Notes: generated from the sequence alone by a model not told the origin. Positions 8,742 through 17,461 are shown, counted from the stretch's first letter. The stretch is 64,000 nt of DNA from Planotetraspora kaengkrachanensis (GCF_016862895.1 NZ_BONV01000053.1:1-64000); one strand, 5' to 3'. Translations and numbers: made by a program.

Positions 8742-9128
8742 ATGCTCAGCGACGCCTGCGGTTCGGCAGAGCATATTCCGGCACTTCTCGACCGGTTCAG
8801 GGACGATCCGAGCGGCGTATGGCCGGAACTGATGGATCATCTATGCCTGCAATTGGACCAGGCCTTCTCCGCGAGCTATGCCACTTTGCCCCGGCTGGCC
8901 GAGCTTGCGTCAGGCTGCGCCCCGGATGATCGGGTGTGGATACTGCAGGCGGCCGGAGCGATCATGGCCTGCGCCCACACCGGCGACGACATGTTCCAGA
9001 CGTCCGCGGATTCAATTGCCGACCTGCATCGGCTCACTGATCAGTGCCTGGGCGAGATCAGGGATCCAGAAAGCTATGTCCATCTGCTGCAAGCCCTGTT
9101 GTCGTTCTGGCATACCGCAGGTGCTTAG
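8742..9128 (+). CDS. hypothetical protein, helical (HEAT-like) fragment
   Basis: 128 residues beginning MLSDACGSAEHIPALLDRFRDD, with PSGVWPELMDHLCLQLDQAF and SASYATLPRLAELA. This matches my memory of a larger actinobacterial family of helical-repeat proteins that are usually well over 200 residues, so this one may be truncated at its 3' end, where it overlaps the next, convergent gene by four bases. Function unknown. No clear ribosome-binding site was seen. Confidence 0.55.
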   Translation: MLSDACGSAEHIPALLDRFRDDPSGVWPELMDHLCLQLDQAFSASYATLPRLAELASGCAPDDRVWILQAAGAIMACAHTGDDMFQTSADSIADLHRLTDQCLGEIRDPESYVHLLQALLSFWHTAGA

Positions 9129-10210
9129 CGCAGGACGGCCGCCAGCAGGTCTGTGCCCAGCGTCGTCATCTCGGGCAGGTTGAGGGTGTAGTGGACGTAG
9201 CGCCCGCGCCGCCGGGTTGTGAGCAGGCCCGCGCGGCGCAGGACGGCGAGGTGGCGGGAGACCTCCGGGGAAGAGAGCTCCCAGGCGTGTGCCAGTTCGC
9301 CGGTGGTGTGCGGGCCGCGGGCCAGGGTGCGCAGCAGACGCATTCGTACCGGATGTGCGAGTGCCTCCAGCCGGAGGGTGACCGTTTCCAGCGATACCGG
9401 CTCTGACGGACTCGGCTCGGCCACGGGGTACTGCACCACCGGCTGCCATCCAGGCGCGTGGATCACCACCAGGTGCGGGCGGCCGAAGCCACTGGGGATG
9501 AAGGTGACCCCGGTGCCGTGTGCGGCGGTTGCGTTGTCCTGCAGCTTGTCCACGATGATGCAGTCGCCGTCCGGTGCCAAGGTGACAGCGCCGGAGACCG
9601 AGGAGAGTGCCGCCCCGATGCCCTGGCGCTTCAGCAGGTCGTTCTTGAGACGCAGGTCGGTGGCCAGTTGCGCGGCGGCGCGCGTCCAGGCGGCGTCGAA
9701 GAACGCCTCTGCGCACTGTTCGAGGGTGTGGCGCACCCGCGCCCGCACCGCGGCCGGGTCCGCGAGCAGCCGCTCCGCGAATGCTTCTTGGAGTGCGCCG
9801 CGGGCCTGGGCCAGGTCCAGGGCCCGCTCACGCGCGGTTGCGTCAGAGAGCGGCGACGGCGCGCCGAAGTGGACCCGATTGCTGCCGCACGTGGTGGTGA
9901 GCGCGGCGGTCACGTAGGTCTCGTCGTCGATCCGGTCCACATCGTCCAACTCCTCGGCGAGGGTCTGCCGAGGTCGGGCGGGGACCAGGAAATCGGCTCG
10001 TGAGGAACGCCAGAGGAACTCCGCCTCCCGCAACCGCTCGGCCAGCTCCGGCCGCAGCTCGGACCAGACTTCCCCGGCCCAGCCGGCCAGCCGCGGGTGA
10101 TGCCCGGGTTCGGCCAGGACGTGCAACATCGCGGTCAGCTCGGCCAGCGGGGAGGCGGCGAACCGCAGCCGCTCGGCCGGCAGCCCGGTGATGTCGATGC
10201 GCAGCGTCAT
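9125..10210 (-). CDS. DUF5937-type ArsR-family transcriptional regulator
   Basis: 361 residues. The large N-terminal domain (TLRIDITGLPAERLRFAASP) is the DUF5937 type. It is followed by a C-terminal ArsR winged helix at about 275-361 (LEALAHPVRMRLLRTLARG, then SSPEVSRHLAVLRRAGLLTT and the RRGRYVHYTL wing). This order, with the ligand domain first, is characteristic of the family. It is divergent from the MFS gene at 10311; a perfect 12-bp inverted repeat in the 100-bp gap is the likely operator for both. Presumed role: ligand-relieved repression of the exporter. Confidence 0.85.
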   Translation of the reverse strand: MTLRIDITGLPAERLRFAASPLAELTAMLHVLAEPGHHPRLAGWAGEVWSELRPELAERLREAEFLWRSSRADFLVPARPRQTLAEELDDVDRIDDETYVTAALTTTCGSNRVHFGAPSPLSDATARERALDLAQARGALQEAFAERLLADPAAVRARVRHTLEQCAEAFFDAAWTRAAAQLATDLRLKNDLLKRQGIGAALSSVSGAVTLAPDGDCIIVDKLQDNATAAHGTGVTFIPSGFGRPHLVVIHAPGWQPVVQYPVAEPSPSEPVSLETVTLRLEALAHPVRMRLLRTLARGPHTTGELAHAWELSSPEVSRHLAVLRRAGLLTTRRRGRYVHYTLNLPEMTTLGTDLLAAVLR

Positions 10211-10245
10211 CCCCCCATCATTGCTGGTCGGGCGGTTGGCGGCGG

Positions 10246-10274
10246 CGTCGGTTGACGATGTCCGTCAACCGACG
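10246..10274. promoter_or_regulatory. operator: 12-bp perfect inverted repeat, 5-bp spacer
   Basis: CGTCGGTTGACG (10246-10257) and CGTCAACCGACG (10263-10274) are exact reverse complements separated by atgtc. The element sits in the 100-bp gap between the divergent DUF5937/ArsR regulator and MFS genes. The inner TTGAC could double as a -35. I infer binding of the regulator dimer and control of both promoters. Confidence 0.7.
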
Positions 10275-10310
10275 TGCCGCATCCGGCCGCCCGACACAAC
10301 CGTAGGCGCC

Positions 10311-11495
10311 ATGGCAACCACCACCAGAATCCAGCCCCGCGCCCTCCTCCATGCCTCCGGAGGCCCCCGCTACGCCGTTGCCCTGGCCGTGGACGCGCTC
10401 GGCACCGGTCTGCTGCGGCCCTTTCTGCTGCTCTACGGAGTAACGGTGCTGAGGCTGTCCACGCCGGTCACCGGCACCGCCATGACGGCCGGCGTCGTCG
10501 CGGGCCTGGTGTGCATGCCTGTGGTGGGCCGATGGCTGGACCGGGGCGCACGCAGCACGGTTGTGGCGGCATCGATGCTGGTGCGGGTGCTGGGCGTGGC
10601 GCTGCTGCTGGCAGCCCCGAGCGGGAACGTCTGGCTGTTCGCGACAGCGGCGCTCTTCCTCGGCATCGGCAACCAGGCATGGCCGGCCGCCCACGCCGCC
10701 CTCGTGGCCACGGTCGCCCACGGCCGGGAACGCGACGTCGCACTCGCAGGGGGCCGTGCCCTGCGCAACGCCGGCCTGGGTGCTGGTGGACTCGTCGCCA
10801 CCGCCTGCCTGGCGGGCGGAACCACCGCATTGAGAACGTTGGCAGGCGTGACCGGGCTCGCTTACCTCGCCGCGGCGGCCTTGGCGTGGTCGGTCCACGT
10901 GCACGCGCACCCGGCCGCTGCCGCGGCCAAGGACAGGGACGACGAGCCGACACCCCGGATGCGCGCGCTGCTGGCCGCCAACGTGATCTACGTCTTCTGC
11001 CTCAACGTCCCCGAAGTCGCCCTCCCTCTGGTCCTGGTGACGCAGATGCACGCCTCCCCGGTGTGGTCGGCGGCCATCTTCGTGGCCAACACGGTGCTGG
11101 TGGTCACCCTGCAGGTTCCGGTCACCGTCCTGACGTCACGCTTCCCCCGCCGGTCCGTACTGGCATTCGCCGGCTTGGTGCTCACCGCGTCCTACCTCGG
11201 CTTCCTCGCCGCCACCTCACTGGGACACGGCTGGGCTGCCCCGGCCATCGCCGCGGTGTCCGTGGTCTGCACCCTCGGCGAGATCATCTATGCAGGCAGC
11301 GCCACCGCGCTCGTCACCGCCCTCGCCCCGGCCCCTGCCCTGGGAGGCGCTCTCGCCCGCTTCCAGCTCTCCACGGGTTTCGGCCTCGCCGTCTCCCCAG
11401 CGGTCATCACCGCTCTCGCACCGCAGGGCCCGGCTGCCCTCTGGGGCAGCCTCGCCGCCGTGACTCTTCTCTCCGCCTCCGCCGTTAAACGCTGA
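10311..11495 (+). CDS. MFS transporter
   Basis: 394 residues from ATG 10311 (MATTTRIQPRALLHASGGPRY), with about 12 membrane segments and the loop VVGRWLDRGARSTVVAASML after helix 2. The longer frame back to 10188 would cover the operator and part of the divergent gene, so it is rejected. It is the partner of the divergent DUF5937/ArsR regulator, so a regulated efflux role is likely; the substrate cannot be told from sequence. Confidence 0.88.
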   Translation: MATTTRIQPRALLHASGGPRYAVALAVDALGTGLLRPFLLLYGVTVLRLSTPVTGTAMTAGVVAGLVCMPVVGRWLDRGARSTVVAASMLVRVLGVALLLAAPSGNVWLFATAALFLGIGNQAWPAAHAALVATVAHGRERDVALAGGRALRNAGLGAGGLVATACLAGGTTALRTLAGVTGLAYLAAAALAWSVHVHAHPAAAAAKDRDDEPTPRMRALLAANVIYVFCLNVPEVALPLVLVTQMHASPVWSAAIFVANTVLVVTLQVPVTVLTSRFPRRSVLAFAGLVLTASYLGFLAATSLGHGWAAPAIAAVSVVCTLGEIIYAGSATALVTALAPAPALGGALARFQLSTGFGLAVSPAVITALAPQGPAALWGSLAAVTLLSASAVKR

Positions 11496-11612
11496 GCATG
11501 GCTCGAGCATGATGCGCCACGGAACGGCCGCTACCGCCGAGAAGGAGCAAGGATCCCGCGGGGCGACAAGACCTGGCGTCAACTACTCGCTGATCGCGGG
11601 ATCGAGCGGTAG

Positions 11613-11778
11613 GTGCACTCGATTGTCGAGCCCGATCCTGTCGCCCAAGACCAGATCGCAGCCCGCCCCGAGGATGCCTTGCGGTATCTGGTCGGAGTGC
11701 TGGACCTGATTGGGTTGGAGCCGTGGGCCGACGGACCGCAAGCGCCGAGTAAGCCCGATGGCAACATGCGGGTCATGC
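11613..11778 (+). pseudogene. 3'-truncated ParE/RelE-like small gene, copy B
   Basis: A GTG start at 11613 gives HSIVEPDPVAQDQIAARPED, then matches copy A (6016-6234) to the bases gggtcatgc at about 11778, where similarity stops abruptly. The beginning resembles RelE/ParE-type toxins. Copies A and B together would make one complete gene of about 75-80 residues, so they may be products of recombination between two loci. Confidence 0.6.
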
Positions 11779-11809
11779 AACCAGGGGCCTCAGGGCTCTT
11801 GATTCAGCC

Positions 11810-12328
11810 TCATCCGCCGTCGAAGGGCGGCAGCTCAGCCAGGTTCAGAATGGCTGCTGGCGGGAAGTCCGGCCATGAGCTCGGCGGGTCTTGGTTCAGA
11901 TTGCGCAGGTGCTTGTCGATGAAGCGCTGAGCATTGCGCAACACCCTGACTGTGGTGGCGGTATCGATGGTGCCGACCTCCAGTGCGTCAGCAAGCTCAT
12001 CGAGATCCAGGACTTCGTAGCGCAGACTGACCGGGGGCACGAGGATGTCCGCGTAGAGGTCGTGGACAATCAGCTGCTTCGGGCCCGCTTCCTCCAGTTC
12101 GACCAGGTCGATGTACCAACCGCCTTCGAGTGCGTCGATGAAGGTGACCGGCTTTCTGATCTGTATCCCTTCGTCGGCGATTATGAAGCAGCGATCGGTC
12201 GTGGGTCGGCCGGGAACTCGCCACGGGGCAAGGATCTCAACGTCGTAGGCCACGATGTTGTCGCCGGTTCGGACACCAGAGCACCATTGCCCAGTGCGGT
12301 GGTGGACACGTACCTCTTCAACGATCAT
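11810..12328 (-). CDS. DUF402-domain protein
   Basis: 172 residues. The segment VTFIDALEGGWYIDLVELEE resembles the DUF402 beta-barrel, and the C-terminus VRVLRNAQRFIDKHLRNL is the usual terminal helix. DUF402 proteins include nucleoside di/triphosphate phosphatases, but several catalytic Asp/Glu positions of that fold cannot be verified by eye. It stands alone, about 90 bp beyond the 3' end of the phosphatase gene that starts at 13059. Confidence 0.65.
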   Translation of the reverse strand: MIVEEVRVHHRTGQWCSGVRTGDNIVAYDVEILAPWRVPGRPTTDRCFIIADEGIQIRKPVTFIDALEGGWYIDLVELEEAGPKQLIVHDLYADILVPPVSLRYEVLDLDELADALEVGTIDTATTVRVLRNAQRFIDKHLRNLNQDPPSSWPDFPPAAILNLAELPPFDGG

Positions 12329-12417
12329 GAATCGCAGTATGAATGCGGCGGACGCTTCGCGGTGGGTCGGTGCCAGACGGGATGGACAGGGATAGACGTA
12401 CGCGAAGCACGGGCGTA

Positions 12418-13059
12418 TCAGCCGGCTTTGGCGAAGTCGAGATGGCGGGTGTCACCGAGGTTGACGACCGTGCGGTTGTGGAAGAAGTCGTCTTCGTGCA
12501 GCGTGGTGATGCTGCCGGATGGCACCCGGAAACTGGCATGGCCGACCGCCGTGATCGGCATCTTGATCCATGACGTCACGACGAACGTCAGGGAGCCACC
12601 GTGCGTCACGATGATCTGGTGTTCGCAGGGGCGCCGCAAGATCTCGTCCATGGCCGCGTAGATGCGCTGCGCCAACGCCGCCTTGGTCTCGGCACCCTCC
12701 ACGCCCTCGTCGTGTTCCAACCGCTCCCCGGCAGCCGGCGGCGGGACGAATCGTTGGTCCAGCCATTCCTGTGGCCTTCCCCCCGCCTCTCCGTAAGATT
12801 TCTCCCGCAGTCTGTGGTCCAGGAGCGATTTCACGCCGAACAGTTCGGCCACCTTCTCGGCCGTTTGCCGGGTGCGCCGCAGATCCGAGGAGAACAGCTC
12901 CACATCGACGCCGCCTGGGATCTGGGCCCGTAGCGCCTGGGCAATGGAGGCCGCCGCGCTGAGGCCGGCTGGTGTCAGCTGCGAATCATGCCAGCCGCCG
13001 ACAACCCTCTCGACGTGGTGCGTCGCCTCTGGATGGGTGACGGCGTAAATGGTGCGCAT
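12418..13059 (-). CDS. histidine-phosphatase-superfamily protein with altered RHG motif
   Basis: 213 residues from ATG 13059 (MRTIYAVTHPEATHHVERVV). The overall pattern is phosphoglycerate-mutase-like: SSDLRRTRQTAEKVAE supplies the second Arg and IIVTHGGSLTFV the second His. The canonical first motif RHGE is replaced by THPE (residues 8-11), losing the first phosphate-binding Arg but keeping the nucleophilic His. I recall THPE-type homologues in other actinomycetes, so this may be a subfamily rather than decay. Upstream starts to 13137 are rejected because homology begins at MRTIYAV. Confidence 0.8.
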   Translation of the reverse strand: MRTIYAVTHPEATHHVERVVGGWHDSQLTPAGLSAAASIAQALRAQIPGGVDVELFSSDLRRTRQTAEKVAELFGVKSLLDHRLREKSYGEAGGRPQEWLDQRFVPPPAAGERLEHDEGVEGAETKAALAQRIYAAMDEILRRPCEHQIIVTHGGSLTFVVTSWIKMPITAVGHASFRVPSGSITTLHEDDFFHNRTVVNLGDTRHLDFAKAG

Positions 13060-13199
13060 GAGTGAGCTCTTTCTGTGGGGGCTGGTTTCGAGTGATCTTA
13101 AGAGTGGTCCACGAGCTTTTTGAATTTGGATGATCATGCTCTGTCGCTGATCGTGGTATCGATACAGGCGCGTGACCAGCGTCGCGGCAGGCTAGGCGA

Positions 13200-13611
13200 T
13201 CACGTATGAACGGGGTGCGGATGGTGCCGCCGGCCTCTTGGTATCCCTTGTCGGCGAACGCCTTCATGTTGCTGCTGGTGAGTGCGTCGATGAGGCCGAG
13301 CGTCGAGAAGCTCGGACGGCGGCAGCGTGTAAGTCGTCAGCGAGGGCTGCCAGGAGGTCGACCGACTCCCGCACATAGCGCCAGGCTGTCGTGGTGCCGA
13401 TGCCGAACCCAGCGGCCAGGCGGGCGTAGGTGTCCCCGTTGCGCAGGTGGGCCAGAACCAGCAGCGCTTGCCGGCCCGGATCCAGGCGCCGCCACCGGCA
13501 TCGACGTTGGGCACGCTGAGCGCGGATGAGATCAGCCAGGCGGACGAGCGTGCGGTTCGGCAGCGGAATCGCGGCAGGGTACGACAGCAACGAGGCTCCC
13601 GGTCGGGGCAT
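13200..13611 (-). pseudogene. IS5-type transposase remnant
   Basis: From 13611 the minus strand encodes a helix-turn-helix N-terminal part (LVHLRN-like ALLVLAHLRNGDTYARLAAG, then GIGTTTAWRYVRESVDLLAA). Near 13265-13200, in another frame, come FADKGYQEAGGTIRTPF, the conserved DDE C-terminal block. Roughly 100 central residues are missing and the frame is broken. Remnant of an IS5-group insertion sequence; no intact terminal repeats seen. Confidence 0.7.
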
Positions 13612-13817
13612 CGGATCTTGGTCGACTGCTGTCTTACCGGGGGCCTCCCCTCACCCCGTATCTGGCCTCACTCCCATCACCGTGACCAGCATGATCACGA
13701 TGGAAAAGGCTCACTTGGAAGTGGCCGCCGGAGTGACGGCGACGATCTCGCGTCACTCCGGCGGGGGCATGGGCGTTGGCGGACACCGAGGTCACCCTGC
13801 GGGGGACCGATCGTGGG

Positions 13818-14222
13818 TCAGCCGACGAGCTGCTGCCGCAGTGCGTCGACGTCCATCATGTACCACATGACCTTGAATCGGCCGTCCACGACCTCGTAAA
13901 ACGCGGTCTCGGCGACGGAGATGCTCGCTCCGTTGGGGGCCAGACCGTTCCACTCCGCCACCGGCGTTCCGGTGTCGAGCGCGCGAGCAGCGATGTGACC
14001 GCCCTCCACGAGAAGTTCCTGGACCTCCCAGTGGATGTCCGGGACGGCATCGGTGTGCTTGCGGAACTCGGTGATGATGGCTTCACGGGCAACCGGAGTG
14101 CCGCCCAGGATGACCTCGTCGTGAAGGAGCTCGCGCATCCCGTCGAAGTCACGCGTGTTCGCCATCTCCACGTACCGCCCGTAGAACTCGCGCAGCTCCT
14201 CCGCAGACATGCCTGTACTCAT
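13818..14222 (-). CDS. SnoaL/NTF2-like polyketide-cyclase-fold protein
   Basis: 134 residues from ATG 14222 (MSTGMSAEELREFYGRYVEM). The pattern fits the NTF2-like fold: an N-terminal helix, a 'FDGMRELLHDEVILGGTPV' helix-loop, and late strands GASISVAETAFYEVVDGRFK. Members are small-molecule cyclases, isomerases or binding proteins. The frame upstream of 14222 runs through the divergent regulator and is not coding. It is paired back to back with the XRE regulator at 14399, its likely controller. Confidence 0.8.
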   Translation of the reverse strand: MSTGMSAEELREFYGRYVEMANTRDFDGMRELLHDEVILGGTPVAREAIITEFRKHTDAVPDIHWEVQELLVEGGHIAARALDTGTPVAEWNGLAPNGASISVAETAFYEVVDGRFKVMWYMMDVDALRQQLVG

Positions 14223-14398
14223 CGTCAATCTCTCCACTCTGTTGGTAGCCACACCCGTGGTGACGGGTTGATCCGGCCGGCCCCAGAACGGGGCCGCGAT
14301 CCGATACTTACCTGTCCGCACACCAGGCGAAATGGACCTGCCGAGCCTCGTACTGGCAGGGCGACCCTGTGCCTGCCGCGCGGACCTAGAGTGAGGTT

Positions 14399-15244
14399 GT
14401 GGTTTCAGATTCGAACGAGCTCGCGTGCAGCCTGCGCCTCTGGCGCGGCCGAGTGTCACCCGCCGAGGTAGGCCTTCCGGAGGGCGGCCGGCGCCGCGTG
14501 CTCGGCCTGCGCCGGCAGGAGGTCGCCCAGCTTTCCGGGTTGTCGGTCGAATACCTCGCCCGCCTGGAGCAGGGCCGCGCGATCCACCCGTCGCCGTCGG
14601 TGCTCATGTCGCTCGCCCGGGTGCTGCGGCTTTCTGACCAGGAGCGCGCACATCTCTTCCGCGTCGCGGATCAGGCCGAGCCGGCCCACGGGAGCATCAA
14701 GCGTCACATCACGCCGAGCGTGCAGCGGATCCTGGACCGCCTGACCGACCTGCCCGTCCAGGTCGTCGACGCCTCGTGGCAGTGCATCACGTCCAACCCG
14801 CTCGCGTATGCCCTGGCCGGCGACACGTCGGCACTGCCGATGCGTGAGCGGAACCTCGCCTGGACCGTCTTCACCGGCGCTCCAACACGCTATATCCGCA
14901 CCGAGGCCGAGGAACGCCTGCTCCGCCTGGAACTGGTCTCCGATCTGCGCGAGGCTCGAAGCCGCTATCCGAAGGACAAGCTGCTCGGCGACCTCATCGA
15001 CGATCTGCTGGAAGTCAGCACAGACTTCGCCGACCTGTGGGAGCAGCGCCTGGCCGCCCCCCAGCCCGGCTTGAGCAGTCGGACGTTCCTGCACCCCGAG
15101 GTCGGACCGATCACAATGGACAGCGACTTCCTCACTGTACGTGACACCGACCTCCGGTTGATCGTCTACACCAGCGCGCAGGACAGCGAGGCGGCCGGGC
15201 AGCTCGACCTGCTGGCGACGATCGGCCTGCAGCCGTTCAGCTGA
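14399..15244 (+). CDS. XRE-family regulator with MmyB-like ligand domain
   Basis: 281 residues, GTG start. The N-terminal HTH has the actinobacterial form GRRRVLGLRRQEVAQLSGLS plus VEYLARLEQGR. The C-terminal MmyB-like domain (about 100-281) includes VQVVDASWQCITSNPLAYAL. These one-gene regulators usually control an adjacent divergent enzyme gene; here that is the SnoaL-like gene starting at 14222, 176 bp away. Ligand unknown. Confidence 0.87.
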   Translation: MVSDSNELACSLRLWRGRVSPAEVGLPEGGRRRVLGLRRQEVAQLSGLSVEYLARLEQGRAIHPSPSVLMSLARVLRLSDQERAHLFRVADQAEPAHGSIKRHITPSVQRILDRLTDLPVQVVDASWQCITSNPLAYALAGDTSALPMRERNLAWTVFTGAPTRYIRTEAEERLLRLELVSDLREARSRYPKDKLLGDLIDDLLEVSTDFADLWEQRLAAPQPGLSSRTFLHPEVGPITMDSDFLTVRDTDLRLIVYTSAQDSEAAGQLDLLATIGLQPFS

Positions 15245-15544
15245 CCGGGTTGGGTGATCAGGTTCTGTCGTCTGCGCTGCGCGAGGTTCAGGTTCAGTGT
15301 TCGTTCGTAACAAGGATGATCAGCACCTGGACTGGATCCCTCGGCAACGCCAGATCGTCCTCCTGATGACCAAATGTCGGCATTAGCACGATGAATAGAA
15401 CTTCAGATACGACAACCCCCTGAGTGTAACTGTTGGTAGCAGATCGCCACTTTCGGTAGCAATTTCGGGTGCTCCCTGTCAGGAGGGTTTCGCTCTCAGG
15501 TGGTCGCAACGCGCGCAATCACACCGTGAGATAGTGTCCCGCGA
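15245..15544. other. intergenic, no gene supported
   Basis: 300 bp without a convincing frame. A 74-codon minus-strand frame (15294-15518) lacks any ribosome-binding site or recognisable motif. Base composition is less G+C-rich than its neighbours. Confidence 0.4.
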
Positions 15545-16135
15545 ATGGGTGAATTGATCTTGATCCGGCACGGTGAAACCGCATGGAGCAGGACGGGCCA
15601 GTACGCCGGCCGCACCGACCTTCCGATGACCGACGCGGGTGTCGCCGCGGCCAAAGCACTCGCCCCGGCAATGGCCCGCCGCCAACTGGTCGCGGTGTTC
15701 AGCAGCCCGCTGAGCCGCGCCATGCAGACGGCCGAACTAGCGGGCCTGACCGACGTCGAACCCGATCCAGACCTGCTGGAGTGGGACTACGGCGGCTACG
15801 AGGGCATGACCGAAGCGCAAATCCGGGAAATCAAGCCAGGCTGGCACTTGTGGCGGGACGGCGTCATCCCCGGCGACGCCAACCATCCCGGCGAGCAGCT
15901 GCACCAGGTCGCCACGCGCACGGACGCAGTGCTCGACCGGGTCCGGCCGTTACTGCACGATGGCGACGTTGCCCTCATCGCTCACGGTCACCTGCAGCGA
16001 GTGCTCACCGCACGCTGGCTCGGCCTCGACCCCTCAGCCGCTCGGCTGTTTCGCCACCCACATCCGGGCACCCTCAGCGCCTTGGGCACCGAGCATGAAC
16101 AGCCAGTCATCTCCGCCTGGAACAACGTCCCGTAG
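15545..16135 (+). CDS. histidine phosphatase (phosphoglycerate-mutase-like)
   Basis: 196 residues starting MGELILIRHGETAWSRTGQY, with the canonical RHGE at residues 8-11, FSSPLSRAMQTAELAG (second Arg) and ALIAHGHLQRVLTARW (second His). It has the size and pattern of single-domain acid phosphatases/PGM-like enzymes; the substrate cannot be told. It is unrelated in position and detail to the THPE-type protein at 12418-13059. It stands alone, with an extended untranslated region before it. Confidence 0.88.
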   Translation: MGELILIRHGETAWSRTGQYAGRTDLPMTDAGVAAAKALAPAMARRQLVAVFSSPLSRAMQTAELAGLTDVEPDPDLLEWDYGGYEGMTEAQIREIKPGWHLWRDGVIPGDANHPGEQLHQVATRTDAVLDRVRPLLHDGDVALIAHGHLQRVLTARWLGLDPSAARLFRHPHPGTLSALGTEHEQPVISAWNNVP

Positions 16136-16230
16136 CTGCAGCCCGCAGGCGCGCCCAGTTCCGTTCCAGTTTCCGTCCTAGAAGCAGTCATGGATGGTGT
16201 GCGTGCTGATCCCGCCCCCTTCTCGGTTGA

Positions 16231-16245
16231 CTTACAAGCGAGGGG
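16231..16245 (+). repeat. short copy of tRNA-Val(TAC) anticodon-loop/variable-loop sequence
   Basis: cttacaagcgagggg matches the tRNA fragment at 1304-1318 in the same orientation (14 identical bases, plus the C expected in an intact tRNA). It is then followed by accctggtactgc, which could be a deleted T arm. Possibly a second attachment-site scar; chance similarity cannot be excluded. Confidence 0.3.
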
Positions 16246-16311
16246 ACCCTGGTACTGCGGCGAGCTGAGTCACCGGCGCATCGATGCCACGTACTGGGTG
16301 TCACTGGAGAT

Positions 16312-16414
16312 GCTGACGAACGCCAACCGCGTACGTCAGGCATGTCCCGGGACAGGACAACCAGGACAACGCCTGGTCTGCCGAATTGTGCTTATAAAGA
16401 TCAAGGGCGGCGCT
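16312..16414 (+). repeat. 103-bp direct repeat, copy 2
   Basis: One mismatch to 6309-6411, same orientation. Looser similarity extends left to about 16250 and right to about 16466, where it resembles bases 30-66. The terminal hairpin of copy 1 is degraded here. Confidence 0.8.
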
Positions 16415-16540
16415 TCGCGGCCTCACGCCCGCTCGGCGGCCGGGCATGCGGCCTGGGGACCGGTCCTTGCCGCCGTCGGCGACTCGGGCCGCCGACTCAA
16501 GACGGACCAGGTCCTAGGAGACGCCGGAAGCCACGCACCC

Positions 16541-17461
16541 CTAGCCGACGAGTCGTCTGCGCCAGTCCAGCGGTGTGATCGTGATGGCCTGCCGGGGGTC
16601 CCCATTCCACTCCACCGACAGCCCGCTCTCCTCAAGCGCCGCCACGACCTCCCGGCCGATAGTTGCCGTCGTCTCCGGCGAACCGTCGAACCCGCCGTAC
16701 AAGAGCGCCAGTCCATGGCCGCCCGCAGCCGCGTCTGTGCACTGGGAGTGGAAGTAGACAAAGCCACGGGCGTCCGAAGGGCCCACTCCGCCGATCTCCG
16801 CCTGACCACACGAACGGCAACAGGTGAAGTCCTCCCGTGCCGTGACGCCGGCCGTCTCCAGCGCCGTGAAAGCCCGGGTGAGCCGCTCCGGGTCCGTCTC
16901 GCCCTCCCAGGCGGCTTGTTCCTCAACGCGCTCCAGCCACATCCGGTCGGCCAATTGCCGCGCCTGCTCGGGCGAGACCGGCCGGTAGTCTCCAGAGACG
17001 AGATAGTCCTGCGCGATCTCGGAAAGTTGTGCTCGCGTGACATAGCCGCCAACCAGCACCTCACGGACGCGTTTTTCAAGCTGCTCGCGCTCGCCCTCGT
17101 CGAGATCAAGCGGGGGCACCGGATCCGGCGCCGGCCCCAGGTCCACCGGCACCCAGTCCAACCCAGAGTTCCAGCCGCGGTCCGCGCGAGCCCAGCCGGT
17201 CATCGCCGCGATCACCGGCTCTGGTCCGTCGAGCATCACCTCGAAGTGCCGGTCGGGCGCGCCGTCGCGGTACTCCAGCGTGTAGACGGCCCCTGCCTGG
17301 TGCCACACCTGGATGAAGACATCGGGCAGATCGGGGATCCGCTGAACAACGAGGAACTTGTCGTCCTCGGCCCCAATCCGGCGGACGAGACCGGCCAACT
17401 CCTGTGCGGCTATCCGGACGTGCCGCTGCCCGTCCTCAGTCTCTACCGTGATCGCAAGCAT
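16541..17461 (-). CDS. DUF6891-like protein
   Basis: 306 residues from ATG 17461 (MLAITVETEDGQRHVRIAAQ). The N-terminal half is an alpha/beta domain. The C-terminal half contains ARAFTALE-like TRAFTALETAGVTAREDFTC and a C-C-x2-C cluster (FTCCRSCGQAEIGG), then GFVYFHSQCTDAAAGGHGLAL. I recall this C-terminal block as DUF6891 in actinobacteria. Function unknown; such proteins often occur among immunity-like genes. It is transcribed convergently with the preceding phosphatase. Confidence 0.7.
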   Translation of the reverse strand: MLAITVETEDGQRHVRIAAQELAGLVRRIGAEDDKFLVVQRIPDLPDVFIQVWHQAGAVYTLEYRDGAPDRHFEVMLDGPEPVIAAMTGWARADRGWNSGLDWVPVDLGPAPDPVPPLDLDEGEREQLEKRVREVLVGGYVTRAQLSEIAQDYLVSGDYRPVSPEQARQLADRMWLERVEEQAAWEGETDPERLTRAFTALETAGVTAREDFTCCRSCGQAEIGGVGPSDARGFVYFHSQCTDAAAGGHGLALLYGGFDGSPETTATIGREVVAALEESGLSVEWNGDPRQAITITPLDWRRRLVG

